From positions 1,860,001 to 1,924,000 of the forward strand of contig NZ_CP017479.1 of the NCBI RefSeq assembly GCF_001761465.1: a stretch of DNA of 64,000 bases, written 5' to 3'. Below, piece by piece: positions 53,083-63,637 of the stretch. Position 1 is the first letter of the stretch. The number at the start of each line of letters is the position of its first letter. This DNA is from Flavobacterium gilvum. GTDB lineage: Bacteria > Bacteroidota > Bacteroidia > Flavobacteriales > Flavobacteriaceae. The position numbers and the translations under genes were made by a program. The notes below the pieces were generated by a model. That model saw only the letters and a program-made list of their open reading frames with translations, was not told the origin of the DNA and did not search any database.

Positions 53083-53280
53083 ATGCTAATTATACCAATT
53101 AAAGACGGAGAAAATATCGATAGAGCATTAAAGCGCTATAAAAGAAAATTTGATAAAACTGGAACTGTAAGACAGTTGAGAGCACGTACTGCTTTCATAA
53201 AACCTTCAGTTGTAAACAGAATGAAATTTCAAAAAGCGGCTTATATCCAAGGTTTGAGAGATAGTATTGAGAATATCTAA
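53083..53280 (+). CDS. rpsU: 30S ribosomal protein bS21
   Basis: 65 aa from ATG 53083. MLIIPIKDGENIDRALKRYK is the Bacteroidota-type bS21 start, followed by a basic body (RQLRARTAFIKPSVVNRMKF). The strong Shine-Dalgarno decides the start. In this phylum bS21 helps sequester the 16S rRNA 3' end, so its own mRNA can sense bS21 levels. Confidence 0.95.
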   Translation: MLIIPIKDGENIDRALKRYKRKFDKTGTVRQLRARTAFIKPSVVNRMKFQKAAYIQGLRDSIENI

Positions 53281-53307
53281 TATTCTTCATTACATTTTAA
53301 AATAAAT

Positions 53308-53355
53308 TACCGTTAGTGGTTAAAGTTTTTTAACTTTGATGCTAACGGTTTTTTT
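53308..53355 (+). terminator. Terminator of rpsU abutting the xerC start codon
   Basis: ACCGTTAG ... CTAACGGT with an inner hairpin (GTTAAAGTT / AACTTTGAT), followed by seven T. The T-run ends directly at the ATG of xerC. Confidence 0.8.
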
Positions 53356-54255
53356 ATGGCTAAAAATAACAAAGATGCATTTAGAGATTATTTGCAATTA
53401 GAAAAAAAATATTCCCCACACACCATAACTGCTTATTTGAATGATATTGGTTACTTTGAGTCATTTAATAAGGAGGGTTTTGGTCAGGAAACAGTCGATC
53501 AGGTGAATTATAGTCAAATCCGAACCTGGATTGTCTCGCTTGTTGAAGACGGAATTTCGAATACTACTATAAATAGAAAGATTGCTTCTTTAAAATCTTT
53601 TTATAAATTTCTTTTAAAAACAAAACAAATTCAAGTTAATCCGTTGTTGAAACACAAAGTTTTGAAAACGGAAAAAAAACTTCAGATTCCTTTTTCTGAA
53701 AAAGAATTGGCTGAAGCATTGTCTCAAACGCCGACTTCAGATGATTTTCAGGAAATAAGGGATAGGCTTATTGTGGAGTTGTTTTATACTTCGGGAATGC
53801 GTAGAACTGAGCTTATACATTTAAAGTGTTTTAATGTTAATTTTTCGAGCAATACTCTTAAGGTGTTGGGCAAGAGGAATAAAGAGCGAGTTTTGCCAAT
53901 TTTGCCGATTGTGGCAGAGCAGTTGTCCTTGTATATAGAGGAGCGTTCTTTGTTGGAAACTATTGAGGATGAGGATTATTTATTTCTAACAAAAAAAGGG
54001 TTAAAATTAAGCGATTCTTTTGTGTATCGTTTAATAAATTCATACTTTAGTACTGTCTCCGAAAAGGTAAAAAAAAGTCCTCATATATTAAGGCATACGT
54101 TTGCGACTCACCTATTAAATAACGGAGCTGATTTGAATTCAGTAAAAGAGTTGTTAGGGCATTCTAGTTTGGCTTCCACGCAAATTTATACGCATAGTAG
54201 TTTGTCAGAACTCAAAAAGGTATATCAGGAGGCGCATCCTAGAAATAAAAAATAA
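53356..54255 (+). CDS. xerC: Tyrosine recombinase XerC/XerD type
   Basis: 299 aa. N-terminal SAM-like core-binding domain; catalytic residues include R in SGMRRTELIHL, HxxR in HILRHTFATHLL, H in LLGHSSLASTQIYTH and the Tyr. Resolves chromosome dimers. It starts at the end of the rpsU terminator, so expression may depend on read-through or a leaderless start. Confidence 0.92.
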   Translation: MAKNNKDAFRDYLQLEKKYSPHTITAYLNDIGYFESFNKEGFGQETVDQVNYSQIRTWIVSLVEDGISNTTINRKIASLKSFYKFLLKTKQIQVNPLLKHKVLKTEKKLQIPFSEKELAEALSQTPTSDDFQEIRDRLIVELFYTSGMRRTELIHLKCFNVNFSSNTLKVLGKRNKERVLPILPIVAEQLSLYIEERSLLETIEDEDYLFLTKKGLKLSDSFVYRLINSYFSTVSEKVKKSPHILRHTFATHLLNNGADLNSVKELLGHSSLASTQIYTHSSLSELKKVYQEAHPRNKK

Positions 54256-54290
54256 TTCTGGAAATGTGTAACCATTAAAAAAGATTGATT

Positions 54291-54593
54291 ATGAAGGTAA
54301 ATGTTCATGCAGTTAACTTTACTGTTGACAGAAAGCTGGTAGATTTCGTTCAAGAGAGAATGGATAAATTGGAGAAATATTATGATAGGGTTGTCTCTTC
54401 TGATGTTTTTATGAAGGTGGAGAAGACAAGTGAAAAGGAAAATAAAATAGTGGAGATAAAGATTAATGTTCCAGGGGACGATTTTTTGGTTAAAAAACAA
54501 TGTAAATCCTTTGAAGAAGCTGTTGAGCAATCAGCGGAATCGCTGGAGCGATTGCTTGTAAAACGTAAGGAAAAGTTAAGAGCTCATATTTAA
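54291..54593 (+). CDS. hpf: Ribosome hibernation promoting factor, short form
   Basis: 100 aa from ATG 54291. MKVNVHAVNFTVDRKLVDFVQERMDKLEKYYD starts the S30AE/HPF fold; ends in KRKEKLRAH. The lack of a C-terminal dimerisation domain makes it the short type. It stabilises idle ribosomes. Confidence 0.92.
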   Translation: MKVNVHAVNFTVDRKLVDFVQERMDKLEKYYDRVVSSDVFMKVEKTSEKENKIVEIKINVPGDDFLVKKQCKSFEEAVEQSAESLERLLVKRKEKLRAHI

Positions 54594-54684
54594 TTTAATT
54601 TTTTTTCAAAAAATGTTTTGATTAAAGGATAAAATCTATACATTTGCAGTCCGTTAGAAATAGCGGACTTTTTTTATTGAAAAT

Positions 54685-54758
54685 GCCGATGTAGCTCAGC
54701 TGGCTAGAGCAGCTGATTTGTAATCAGCAGGTCGTGGGTTCGAGTCCCTCTATCGGCT
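54685..54758 (+). tRNA. tRNA-Thr (TGT)
   Basis: Acceptor GCCGATG / TATCGGC (one G-T pair), D-arm AGCTCAGCTGG, anticodon loop TTTGTAA, and T-loop GTGGGTTCGAGTCCCTC. Anticodon TGT reads ACA. Confidence 0.95.
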
Positions 54759-54785
54759 CTTTTTTTGAAATATTGTTTAAGGTCA

Positions 54786-54866
54786 GGGAAGATACTCAAG
54801 CGGCCAACGAGGACGGACTGTAAATCCGTTGTGAAAACTTCGCAGGTTCGAATCCTGCTCTTCCCA
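54786..54866 (+). tRNA. tRNA-Tyr (GTA)
   Basis: Acceptor GGGAAGA / TCTTCCC, anticodon loop CTGTAAA, long variable arm (TGTGAAAACTTCGC region), T-loop AGGTTCGAATCCTGC. Confidence 0.95.
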
Positions 54867-54873
54867 CAAAAAA

Positions 54874-54949
54874 GTTTGAAGGTTTAAAGTTTCAAGTTTT
54901 AAGTTATTCCGGAAAAAACTTGAAACTTTAAACTTGAAACAAAAAACTT
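54874..54949. repeat. Palindrome between tRNA-Tyr and tRNA-Thr
   Basis: TTTAAAGTTTCAAGTTTT and AAAACTTGAAACTTTAAA are perfect 18-nt inverted arms. In many bacteria a tRNA-Gly gene lies at this place in the cluster; none is here. Confidence 0.85.
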
Positions 54950-54953
54950 TACC

Positions 54954-55025
54954 GCCGACTTAGCTCAGGGGTAGAGTGCTTCCTTGGTAAGGAAGAGGTC
55001 ACGGGTTCAAATCCCGTAGTTGGCT
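54954..55025 (+). tRNA. tRNA-Thr (GGT)
   Basis: Acceptor GCCGACT / AGTTGGC, D-arm AGCTCAGGGG, anticodon loop TTGGTAA, T-loop CGGGTTCAAATCCCG. Anticodon GGT reads ACC/ACT. Confidence 0.95.
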
Positions 55026-55079
55026 CAAGTATGTAGGAAATTGAAATAAATATATAAACTAGATTAAAAATTAAGTAAA

Positions 55080-56267
55080 ATGGCAAAAGAAACCTTTAAC
55101 CGTTCGAAACCACACTTAAATATCGGTACGATCGGACACGTAGATCACGGTAAAACTACTTTAACAGCAGCAATCACAAAAGTGTTATCTGATGCTGGTT
55201 ACTGTCAAGCAAAATCATTTGATCAAATTGATAATGCTCCTGAAGAAAAAGAAAGAGGTATTACTATTAATACTTCACACGTAGAGTATGAAACTGCTAA
55301 CCGTCACTACGCACACGTTGACTGTCCAGGTCACGCGGATTACGTAAAAAACATGGTTACTGGTGCTGCTCAAATGGATGGTGCTATCTTAGTAGTTGCT
55401 GCTACAGATGGTCCAATGCCACAAACTCGTGAGCACATCCTTTTAGGACGTCAAGTAGGTATTCCACGTATCGTTGTTTTCATGAACAAAGTGGATATGG
55501 TTGATGATGCTGAGTTATTAGAGTTAGTTGAAATGGAAATTAGAGACTTATTGTCTTTCTATGAGTATGATGGTGACAACTGTCCAGTTATCCAAGGTTC
55601 TGCTTTGGGTGGATTGAACAATGACGCTGCTTGGGTTCCTAAAATCATTGAATTGATGGAAGCTGTTGACAACTGGATCGAAGAGCCAGTACGTGACGTT
55701 GCAAAACCATTCTTGATGCCAGTTGAGGACGTATTTACAATTACAGGTCGTGGAACTGTTGCTACAGGTCGTATCGAAACTGGAGTTGCTAATACTGGAG
55801 ATCCAGTTGAAATCATTGGTATGGGAGCTGAGAAATTGACTTCTACAATTACAGGAGTTGAGATGTTCCGTAAAATCCTTGACAGAGGTGAAGCTGGAGA
55901 TAACGTAGGTTTATTGTTGAGAGGTATTGATAAAGCTGATATCAAAAGAGGTATGGTTATCATTAAGCCAGGATCTGTAAAACCACACGCTACTTTCAAA
56001 GCTGAGGTGTATATCTTGAAAAAAGAAGAAGGTGGACGTCATACTCCATTCCACAATAACTACCGTCCACAGTTCTATGTACGTACAACTGATGTAACAG
56101 GAGTTATTACTTTACCAGAAGGTGTAGAGATGGTAATGCCAGGTGACAACTTGACTATCAATGTTTCTTTGTTAAGCCCAATCGCGATGAGCGTAGGTTT
56201 ACGTTTCGCTATCCGTGAGGGTGGTAGAACAGTAGGAGCTGGTCAGGTAACTGAAATTGTAGCTTAA
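55080..56267 (+). CDS. tuf: Elongation factor Tu
   Basis: 395 aa. G1 motif GHVDHGKT, switch region ERGITINT, G3 DCPGHADY, G4 NKVDM. Brings aminoacyl-tRNA to the ribosome. It is located between tRNA-Thr and tRNA-Trp, as in the classic tufB arrangement. Confidence 0.99.
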   Translation: MAKETFNRSKPHLNIGTIGHVDHGKTTLTAAITKVLSDAGYCQAKSFDQIDNAPEEKERGITINTSHVEYETANRHYAHVDCPGHADYVKNMVTGAAQMDGAILVVAATDGPMPQTREHILLGRQVGIPRIVVFMNKVDMVDDAELLELVEMEIRDLLSFYEYDGDNCPVIQGSALGGLNNDAAWVPKIIELMEAVDNWIEEPVRDVAKPFLMPVEDVFTITGRGTVATGRIETGVANTGDPVEIIGMGAEKLTSTITGVEMFRKILDRGEAGDNVGLLLRGIDKADIKRGMVIIKPGSVKPHATFKAEVYILKKEEGGRHTPFHNNYRPQFYVRTTDVTGVITLPEGVEMVMPGDNLTINVSLLSPIAMSVGLRFAIREGGRTVGAGQVTEIVA

Positions 56268-56285
56268 TACTATTATAATACTAAG

Positions 56286-56320
56286 CCAGTGTCGTGTTTA
56301 TGATGACACTGGTTTTTATT
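56286..56320 (+). terminator. Terminator after tuf
   Basis: CCAGTGTC and GACACTGG form the stem, followed by TTTTTATT. It lies immediately before tRNA-Trp. Confidence 0.85.
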
Positions 56321-56321
56321 G

Positions 56322-56392
56322 ACGGGCGTAGTTCAAGGGTAGAATAGCGGTCTCCAAAACCGTTGATGGGGGTTCGAATCCCTCCGCCCGTG
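56322..56392 (+). tRNA. tRNA-Trp (CCA)
   Basis: Acceptor ACGGGCG / CGCCCGT, anticodon loop CTCCAAA, T-loop GGGTTCGAATCCC. Placed between tuf and secE. Confidence 0.95.
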
Positions 56393-56411
56393 CAAAAATA
56401 AACTTATCACT

Positions 56412-56609
56412 ATGACAAAAGTTGTTAATTATATATCAGAATCATTTGAAGAATTAAAATCAAATGTAACTTGGCCAGCTTGGGCTGAAGTGCAACGTCT
56501 TACGATTGTTGTAGCTGTTTTTTCAGTGGTATTCGCTTTAGCAACATGGGGAGTAGATGAACTATTTGCAAAAACATTAGCAGTGTTTTTTAATTGGATA
56601 AAAGCATAA
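56412..56609 (+). CDS. secE: Preprotein translocase subunit SecE
   Basis: 65 aa with one transmembrane helix (LTIVVAVFSVVFALATWGVDELF). FEELKSNVTWPAWAEVQRLT is the conserved amphipathic start. Part of SecYEG. Followed 9 nt later by nusG. Confidence 0.95.
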   Translation: MTKVVNYISESFEELKSNVTWPAWAEVQRLTIVVAVFSVVFALATWGVDELFAKTLAVFFNWIKA

Positions 56610-56618
56610 TTTTTTCTA

Positions 56619-57170
56619 ATGGCAGATAATAATATAAAAAAGTGGTATGTCGTTCGTGCAGTAAGCGGACAAGAAAATAAAGTGAAAGCTTATATCGAAA
56701 CAGAAATTGCTCGTTTAGGAATGAGTGATTATGTTTCGCAGGTTCTTGTGCCTACAGAAAAAGTAGTTACTGTAAAAGAAGGTAAGAAGTTATCTAAGGA
56801 TAAAGTTTACTTTCCGGGATATGTTATGTTGGAGGCCAATTTAGTTGGTGAGATTCCTCATATCATTAAGTCTATTACAAGTGTTATTGGTTTTTTAGGG
56901 GAGACTAAAGGTGGTGAGCCTGTTCCTTTAAGAATGTCTGAAGTAAATAGAATGTTAGGTAAAGTTGATGAGTTGGCTGTTAATACAGATACTCGTGCTA
57001 TTCCTTTCAACGTTGGTGAGACTATAAAAGTGATTGATGGTCCTTTTAATGGTTTTAACGGAACTGTTGAAAAAATAAATGAAGAGAAGCGTAAACTTGA
57101 AGTAATGGTGAAAATTTTCGGTAGAAAAACACCACTGGAGTTGAGTTTTATGCAAGTTGAAAAAGTATAA
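56619..57170 (+). CDS. nusG: Transcription termination/antitermination factor NusG
   Basis: 183 aa. NGN domain start (KKWYVVRAVSGQENKVKAYIE) and a C-terminal KOW domain (FNVGETIKVIDGPFNGFNGTV). Binds RNA polymerase and couples it to ribosomes or Rho. Confidence 0.97.
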   Translation: MADNNIKKWYVVRAVSGQENKVKAYIETEIARLGMSDYVSQVLVPTEKVVTVKEGKKLSKDKVYFPGYVMLEANLVGEIPHIIKSITSVIGFLGETKGGEPVPLRMSEVNRMLGKVDELAVNTDTRAIPFNVGETIKVIDGPFNGFNGTVEKINEEKRKLEVMVKIFGRKTPLELSFMQVEKV

Positions 57171-57235
57171 TTTTTGTTACACTATAATATCCACCGCAAT
57201 CGCTTCCAATGATTGCTGTGTTAAATTTTTTAAAA

Positions 57236-57673
57236 ATGGCTAAAGAAATTAGTAAGGTAGTTAAACTACAAGTTAAGGGAGGTGCTGCGAATCCGTCGCC
57301 ACCGGTTGGACCTGCTTTAGGAGCTGCTGGGGTAAACATCATGGAGTTCTGTAAGCAATTTAATGCTAGAACTCAGGATAAACCTGGCAAAATATGCCCA
57401 GTACAAATTACTGTGTATAAAGACAAATCATTTGATTTTGTTGTAAAGACTCCTCCAGCGGCAGTACAGTTATTGGAAGCTGCGAAGCTAAAGTCAGGAT
57501 CTGGTGAACCAAATCGTAAAAAAGTAGCTAGCGTTACTTGGGATGTTATCAAGGCAATTGCTGAAGATAAAATGGTAGATTTAAATGCATTCACAATCGA
57601 ATCTGCTATGAGCATGATTGCTGGAACAGCTAGATCTATGGGTATAACTGTATCAGGAGATTCTCCTTTTTAA
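57236..57673 (+). CDS. rplK: 50S ribosomal protein uL11
   Basis: 145 aa from ATG 57236; an ATG-like ORF start 27 nt earlier was not used because [16 protein letters not shown] is the family start. [20 protein letters not shown] and the C-terminal RNA-binding part match uL11. Confidence 0.97.
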   Translation: MAKEISKVVKLQVKGGAANPSPPVGPALGAAGVNIMEFCKQFNARTQDKPGKICPVQITVYKDKSFDFVVKTPPAAVQLLEAAKLKSGSGEPNRKKVASVTWDVIKAIAEDKMVDLNAFTIESAMSMIAGTARSMGITVSGDSPF

Positions 57674-57686
57674 TTAAGAGAAAGAC

Positions 57687-58376
57687 ATGGCAAAATTGAC
57701 AAAAAAGCAAAAAGTGGCTGCTTCAAAAATTGAGAAGAACAAATTATACTCTTTGAAAGATGCTGCTGCATTGATTAAAGAGGTTGCTTCTGCAAAATTT
57801 GATGAGTCAGTTGATATCGCGGTTCGTTTGGGTGTTGATCCAAGAAAAGCGAATCAAATGGTGAGAGGTGTAGTAACATTACCTCATGGAACAGGAAAAG
57901 ATGTAAAAGTATTGGCATTGGTTACTCCAGATAAAGAAGCGGAAGCTAGAGAAGCTGGTGCAGATCATGTTGGTCTTGATGATTACCTTCAAAAAATTAA
58001 AGACGGTTGGACAGATGTTGATGTAATTATCACTATGCCTGCTGTTATGGGTAAATTAGGTCCATTAGGTCGTATTTTAGGACCTAGAGGTTTAATGCCA
58101 AACCCTAAAACAGGTACTGTAACTATGGATGTTGCTAAAGCTGTTGCAGAGGTAAAAGCTGGTAAAATTGACTTTAAAGTTGATAAAACAGGTATCGTAC
58201 ACGCAGGAATTGGTAAAGTTTCTTTTGGAGCTGAACAAATTGTTGACAACGCACACGAAATTATTCAAACATTAATCAAACTTAAACCAACTGCTGCTAA
58301 AGGTACCTACATTAAAGGTATTCACCTTACAAGCACAATGAGTCCTGCAATTGCATTGGACCCAAAAGCAGTATAA
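57687..58376 (+). CDS. rplA: 50S ribosomal protein uL1
   Basis: 229 aa. Contains [34 protein letters not shown] and [11 protein letters not shown]. Makes the L1 stalk; in many bacteria it represses its own operon. Starts 13 nt after rplK. Confidence 0.98.
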   Translation: MAKLTKKQKVAASKIEKNKLYSLKDAAALIKEVASAKFDESVDIAVRLGVDPRKANQMVRGVVTLPHGTGKDVKVLALVTPDKEAEAREAGADHVGLDDYLQKIKDGWTDVDVIITMPAVMGKLGPLGRILGPRGLMPNPKTGTVTMDVAKAVAEVKAGKIDFKVDKTGIVHAGIGKVSFGAEQIVDNAHEIIQTLIKLKPTAAKGTYIKGIHLTSTMSPAIALDPKAV

Positions 58377-58398
58377 TTGGTAGTTAATAATTTTTAGT

Positions 58399-58899
58399 AT
58401 GACTAGAGAAGAAAAATCAATCGCGATTGAAGATTTAACTGCACAGTTAGCTGGTACAAACATTATTTATGTATCTGATATTTCTGGGTTAGACGCAGAA
58501 ACAACTTCAAACTTGAGAAGAGCTTGTTTTAAAGCAGGTGTTAAATTAGAAGTGGTTAAAAACACTTTGCTTGCAAAAGCAATGGAAGCTTCTGATAATG
58601 ATTATGGAGATTTACCTTCTGTATTGACAGGGAATAGCGCTATTTTCATTGCAGATGTTGCAAATGCTCCTGGAAAAATCATTAAAGATTTTAGAAAAAA
58701 ATCAGCAAAACCTTTATTGAAAGGTGCTTTTATTAATTCTGAGATTTATATCGGTGATGACCAATTAGATGCATTGGCTACAATTAAATCTAGAGAAGAG
58801 CTTATCGGTGAAATCATTGGATTATTGCAATCACCAGCTCAAAGAGTTATTTCTGCTTTACAAAATCAATTCGCAAATAGCGAAGAGACTGAAGCATAA
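58399..58899 (+). CDS. rplJ: 50S ribosomal protein uL10
   Basis: 166 aa. N-terminal MTREEKSIAIEDLTAQLAGT and VVKNTLLAKAM as in uL10; C-terminal helix binds L7/L12. Follows rplA by 22 nt. Confidence 0.96.
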   Translation: MTREEKSIAIEDLTAQLAGTNIIYVSDISGLDAETTSNLRRACFKAGVKLEVVKNTLLAKAMEASDNDYGDLPSVLTGNSAIFIADVANAPGKIIKDFRKKSAKPLLKGAFINSEIYIGDDQLDALATIKSREELIGEIIGLLQSPAQRVISALQNQFANSEETEA

Positions 58900-58990
58900 T
58901 AACCAAAACGAGGAGATTCTCCTTGTTGCTTGAATTAGCGCACAATAAATAAATTATATTTTTACAAATCATTTTAAAAAAATAGAAAAA

Positions 58991-59362
58991 ATGGCAGATT
59001 TGAAACAATTCGCAGAGCAATTAGTTAACTTAACTGTAAAAGAAGTTAACGAATTAGCAACAATATTAAAAGATGAGTACGGTATCGAACCAGCTGCTGC
59101 AGCTGTAGTAGTTGCTGCTGGTGGTGGTGAAGGTGCTGCTGAAGAGGCTCAAACAGAATTTACAGTTGTATTGAAAGATGCAGGAGCTTCTAAATTAGCT
59201 GTAGTGAAATTAGTGAAAGAACTTACAGGTTTAGGTCTTAAAGAAGCTAAAGATGTAGTTGATAGCGCTCCAAGTAACGTTAAAGAAGGTGTAACTAAAG
59301 AAGAGGCTGAAGGTCTTAAAAAATCTTTAGAAGAAGCTGGAGCTGTTGTTGAGTTAAAATAA
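58991..59362 (+). CDS. rplL: 50S ribosomal protein bL12
   Basis: 123 aa. N-terminal dimerisation helix, Ala/Gly-rich hinge, and C-terminal [29 protein letters not shown]. Binds translation factors. A small hairpin (GAGGAG / CTCCTT) lies between rplJ and rplL. Confidence 0.98.
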   Translation: MADLKQFAEQLVNLTVKEVNELATILKDEYGIEPAAAAVVVAAGGGEGAAEEAQTEFTVVLKDAGASKLAVVKLVKELTGLGLKEAKDVVDSAPSNVKEGVTKEEAEGLKKSLEEAGAVVELK

Positions 59363-59383
59363 CAAAACGCCAGTTTAAAAGTA

Positions 59384-59422
59384 GGTTTAGACCTTGGACA
59401 GAAGTGTCCAAGGGTCTAAACC
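59384..59422 (+). terminator. Strong hairpin between rplL and rpoB, attenuator or processing site
   Basis: GGTTTAGACCTTGGACA, loop GAAG, TGTCCAAGGGTCTAAACC: 17-bp stem followed by ATTTTTCG. The location is the classical rplL-rpoB attenuator or RNase III site. A second hairpin (TATAATAAAA / TTTTATTATA) lies at about 59430-59461. Confidence 0.8.
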
Positions 59423-59639
59423 ATTTTTCGTATAATAAAATTATATCAAGTTTTATTATAAAATAGTTTAGAATACGAAAAAGTTTTTAGTCAATACGAA
59501 GAAAGAAAATTTACAAAGTTTTAATTTGTTTGTTTTTAAAGATGTATCGATTATAAAAAGAAAGTATAGATTGTTTTATAAATTGAACAGTGTTTTTACA
59601 CAAAAAACTACTTTTTTTTAATCAAAATTTTGTCCATTG

Positions 59640-62600
59640 ATGATAACAAATCAGACTGAAAGATTGAATTTTGCCTCTACAAAAAACATACCTGACTATC
59701 CAGATTTTCTAGATGTTCAGGTAAAATCGTTTAAAGATTTTTTTCAATTAGAAACAAAATCTGACGAAAGAGGCGACGAAGGATTATACAATACCTTCAT
59801 GGAAAACTTTCCAATTACAGATACAAGAAATAACTTTGTTTTGGAATTCCTTGATTATTTTGTAGATCCGCCACGTTACACCATTCAAGAATGTATAGAA
59901 AGAGGTCTTACGTATAGTGTGCCTTTAAAAGCAAGGTTAAAACTATATTGTACAGATCCTGAACACGAAGATTTTGAAACTATTGTACAAGATGTTTATC
60001 TTGGAACAATACCTTATATGACACCAAGTGGTACTTTTGTTATCAACGGAGCTGAGCGAGTTGTGGTTTCACAATTACACCGTTCTCCTGGTGTTTTCTT
60101 TGGACAGTCATTCCATGCAAATGGAACAAAATTATATTCTGCGAGAGTTATTCCTTTTAAAGGGTCTTGGATAGAATTCTCTACCGATATCAACAGCGTA
60201 ATGTATGCATATATCGATAGAAAGAAAAAATTACCTGTTACAACTTTATTCCGCGCTATCGGTTTTGAAAGAGACAAGGATATCCTTGAGATTTTTGACT
60301 TGGCTGAAGAAATTAAAGTTTCTAAAACAGGACTTAAAAAATATATTGGAAGAAAATTAGCCGCGCGTGTATTGAACACTTGGCATGAGGATTTCGTAGA
60401 TGAGGATACTGGTGAGGTGGTATCTATTGAGCGTAATGAAATTATCCTTGATCGTGATACTATTATCGACAAAGATAATGTGGAAGAAATCATTGATTCA
60501 AACGTTAAATCTATTTTGTTGCATAAAGAAGATAATAATCTAGTAGATTATTCTATCATTCATAATACGCTACAAAAAGACCCAACAAACTCCGAAAAAG
60601 AAGCTGTTGAGCATATCTACAGACAATTGCGTAACGCAGAACCGCCTGATGAAGAAACTGCTCGTGGTATTATAGATAAATTATTCTTCTCTGACCAACG
60701 TTATAACTTAGGTGAAGTAGGTCGTTATAGAATTAATAAAAAACTTGGTCTTGATACTCCAATGGAAAAGCAAGTGCTTACCAAAGAAGATATCATTACT
60801 ATCGTTAAATATTTGATTGAATTGATCAACTCTAAAGCTGAGATTGATGATATTGATCACTTATCGAACCGTCGTGTAAGAACAGTTGGTGAGCAATTGT
60901 CTCAACAATTTGGAGTTGGTTTGGCTCGTATGGCTAGAACCATTCGTGAGAGAATGAACGTTAGAGATAACGAGGTGTTTACACCAATTGATTTGATTAA
61001 TGCTAAAACATTGTCATCGGTTATCAACTCTTTCTTTGGAACAAACCAATTATCTCAATTTATGGACCAAACGAATCCATTGGCTGAGATTACACACAAA
61101 AGAAGATTGTCGGCACTTGGACCAGGTGGACTTTCGAGAGAAAGAGCTGGATTTGAGGTTCGTGACGTTCACTATACGCATTATGGACGTTTGTGTCCAA
61201 TTGAAACGCCAGAGGGACCAAATATTGGTTTGATTTCTTCTCTTGGAGTTTATGCTAAAGTAAACGGAATGGGTTTCATTGAAACACCTTACCGTAAAGT
61301 AAGCAATGGAGTTGTAGATTTAGAATCAACACCTATATATTTAAGTGCTGAAGAGGAAGAAGGTATGTTAATTGCTCAAGCTAACATTAAAATGGAAGCT
61401 TCGGGAAAAATCACTGCCGAAAACGTAATTGCACGTCAAGAGGGTGACTTCCCTGTAATTGATCCTTCTCAAGTACATTATACAGACGTAGCACCTAACC
61501 AAATTGCTTCGATTTCTGCATCTTTGATTCCTTTCTTGGAGCATGATGATGCGAACCGTGCGTTGATGGGATCAAACATGATGCGTCAGGCCGTGCCATT
61601 GATACGTCCTGAAGCTCCAATTGTTGGTACCGGTTTAGAGCGTCAAGTAGCTTCAGATTCCAGAGTTTTGATTAATGCTGAAGGAAATGGAGTTGTAGAA
61701 TACGTTGATGCCAATATCATCACTATTAAATATGATCGTTCTGAGGAAGAAAGAATGGTTAGTTTTGAAACTGATGAGAAAACATATAATTTAATTAAAT
61801 TTAGAAAAACCAATCAAGGAACCAGCATCAATCTTAAACCTATCGTAAGAAAAGGGGATAGAGTGATTCCTGGACAAGTATTGTCTGAAGGTTATGCAAC
61901 CCAAAATGGAGAATTGGCTTTAGGTAGAAACCTTAAAGTTGCGTTCATGCCATGGAAAGGATATAACTTTGAGGATGCGATTGTGATTTCTGAGAAAGTG
62001 GTTCGTGATGATATCTTTACCTCTATCCACATCGATGATTATTCATTGGAAGTTAGAGATACTAAATTAGGTAATGAAGAATTAACGAACGATATACCAA
62101 ACGTTTCTGAAGAAGCTACTAAAGATTTGGATGAAAATGGTATGATTAGAATTGGTGCCGAGGTTAAACCTGGTGATATTCTTATCGGTAAAATTACGCC
62201 AAAAGGAGAATCAGATCCTACTCCAGAAGAGAAATTGCTTCGCGCAATCTTCGGTGATAAAGCAGGTGATGTAAAAGATGCTTCATTGAAAGCTTCTCCT
62301 TCTTTACATGGTGTGGTTTTGGATAAAAAATTATTTGCAAGAGCGGTAAAAGACAAACGTAAACGTACTCAAGACAAAGATGCTTTAGGAGCACTTGAAA
62401 TGGAGTTTGAAGTGAAGTTTGTTGAGCTTAAAGATAAATTGATTGAGAAACTTTTCAATATCGTAAACGGAAAAACTTCTCAAGGTGTAATGAATGATTT
62501 GGGTGAGGAAGTTTTACCAAAAGGTAAAAAATATACTCAAAAAATGCTTTACGCTGTTGAAGATTTTGCTCACTTAAGTAAAGGTCAATGGGTTGCTGAT

Positions 62601-63452
62601 GATGCTACCAATAAAATGGTTAATGATTTGATTCATAACTATAAAATTAAATTGAACGATTTACAAGGTGCTTTACGTAGAGAGAAATTCACAATTACTG
62701 TTGGAGATGAATTGCCATCAGGAATCTTGAAATTGGCTAAAGTTTACATTGCTAAAAAACGTAAATTGAAAGTTGGGGATAAAATGGCGGGACGTCACGG
62801 TAACAAAGGTATTGTTGCTCGTATTGTTCGTCATGAAGATATGCCTTTCCTTGAAGATGGAACACCTGTTGATATCGTGTTGAATCCACTTGGGGTACCT
62901 TCGCGTATGAACATCGGACAAATCTATGAAACAGTATTAGGATGGGCCGGTATGAATTTGGGTAGAAAATTTGCTACTCCAATTTTTGACGGAGCTTCTC
63001 TTGAAGAAATAAATGCCTTGACTGATGAAGCTGGTGTGCCACGTTTTGGACATACACATCTTTATGACGGAGGTACAGGAGAGCGTTTCCACCAAGCGGC
63101 GACAGTAGGAGTTATCTATATGTTGAAATTAGGACATATGGTTGATGATAAGATGCACGCACGTTCTATCGGACCATACTCATTGATTACTCAACAACCA
63201 CTTGGAGGTAAAGCTCAATTTGGAGGTCAGCGTTTTGGAGAGATGGAGGTTTGGGCACTTGAGGCTTATGGAGCATCTAGTACTCTTAGAGAAATCTTGA
63301 CTGTTAAATCTGATGATGTTATTGGTAGAGCCAAAACTTACGAAGCAATCGTAAAAGGTGAAACTATGCCAGAACCAGGATTACCAGAATCATTCAACGT
63401 ATTGATGCACGAATTGAAAGGTCTAGGACTTGATATTCGTTTAGAAGAATAA
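59640..63452 (+). CDS. rpoB: RNA polymerase beta subunit
   Basis: 1270 aa from ATG 59640 (TTG immediately before it is not used). Contains the rifampicin-region motif [34 protein letters not shown] and [13 protein letters not shown]. Catalytic core subunit of RNA polymerase. The leader from rplL is about 280 nt. Confidence 0.99.
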   Translation: MITNQTERLNFASTKNIPDYPDFLDVQVKSFKDFFQLETKSDERGDEGLYNTFMENFPITDTRNNFVLEFLDYFVDPPRYTIQECIERGLTYSVPLKARLKLYCTDPEHEDFETIVQDVYLGTIPYMTPSGTFVINGAERVVVSQLHRSPGVFFGQSFHANGTKLYSARVIPFKGSWIEFSTDINSVMYAYIDRKKKLPVTTLFRAIGFERDKDILEIFDLAEEIKVSKTGLKKYIGRKLAARVLNTWHEDFVDEDTGEVVSIERNEIILDRDTIIDKDNVEEIIDSNVKSILLHKEDNNLVDYSIIHNTLQKDPTNSEKEAVEHIYRQLRNAEPPDEETARGIIDKLFFSDQRYNLGEVGRYRINKKLGLDTPMEKQVLTKEDIITIVKYLIELINSKAEIDDIDHLSNRRVRTVGEQLSQQFGVGLARMARTIRERMNVRDNEVFTPIDLINAKTLSSVINSFFGTNQLSQFMDQTNPLAEITHKRRLSALGPGGLSRERAGFEVRDVHYTHYGRLCPIETPEGPNIGLISSLGVYAKVNGMGFIETPYRKVSNGVVDLESTPIYLSAEEEEGMLIAQANIKMEASGKITAENVIARQEGDFPVIDPSQVHYTDVAPNQIASISASLIPFLEHDDANRALMGSNMMRQAVPLIRPEAPIVGTGLERQVASDSRVLINAEGNGVVEYVDANIITIKYDRSEEERMVSFETDEKTYNLIKFRKTNQGTSINLKPIVRKGDRVIPGQVLSEGYATQNGELALGRNLKVAFMPWKGYNFEDAIVISEKVVRDDIFTSIHIDDYSLEVRDTKLGNEELTNDIPNVSEEATKDLDENGMIRIGAEVKPGDILIGKITPKGESDPTPEEKLLRAIFGDKAGDVKDASLKASPSLHGVVLDKKLFARAVKDKRKRTQDKDALGALEMEFEVKFVELKDKLIEKLFNIVNGKTSQGVMNDLGEEVLPKGKKYTQKMLYAVEDFAHLSKGQWVADDATNKMVNDLIHNYKIKLNDLQGALRREKFTITVGDELPSGILKLAKVYIAKKRKLKVGDKMAGRHGNKGIVARIVRHEDMPFLEDGTPVDIVLNPLGVPSRMNIGQIYETVLGWAGMNLGRKFATPIFDGASLEEINALTDEAGVPRFGHTHLYDGGTGERFHQAATVGVIYMLKLGHMVDDKMHARSIGPYSLITQQPLGGKAQFGGQRFGEMEVWALEAYGASSTLREILTVKSDDVIGRAKTYEAIVKGETMPEPGLPESFNVLMHELKGLGLDIRLEE

Positions 63453-63469
63453 AAAAAGTTTGCAGTTTT

Positions 63470-63499
63470 CAGTTTTCAGGTAGCAGTATCTGAAAACTG
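63470..63499 (+). terminator. Hairpin after rpoB
   Basis: CAGTTTTCAG and CTGAAAACTG pair around 10 nt in the 233-bp rpoB-rpoC spacer. Because rpoC must be transcribed too, it is more likely an RNA processing or pausing site than a full terminator. The rest of the spacer shows nothing else. Confidence 0.45.
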
Positions 63500-63637
63500 A
63501 TTACTCATTTTTACGAGTTTTTAGGATTTATACCCGTAAACCGTTCCGATTTTTTATATGCTTTATAGCCTATAACTAGCACCTACAAATAGACGATTTG
63601 AGGTTTAGAGAAGTAATTCGAGGTGTGACTTAATTAG

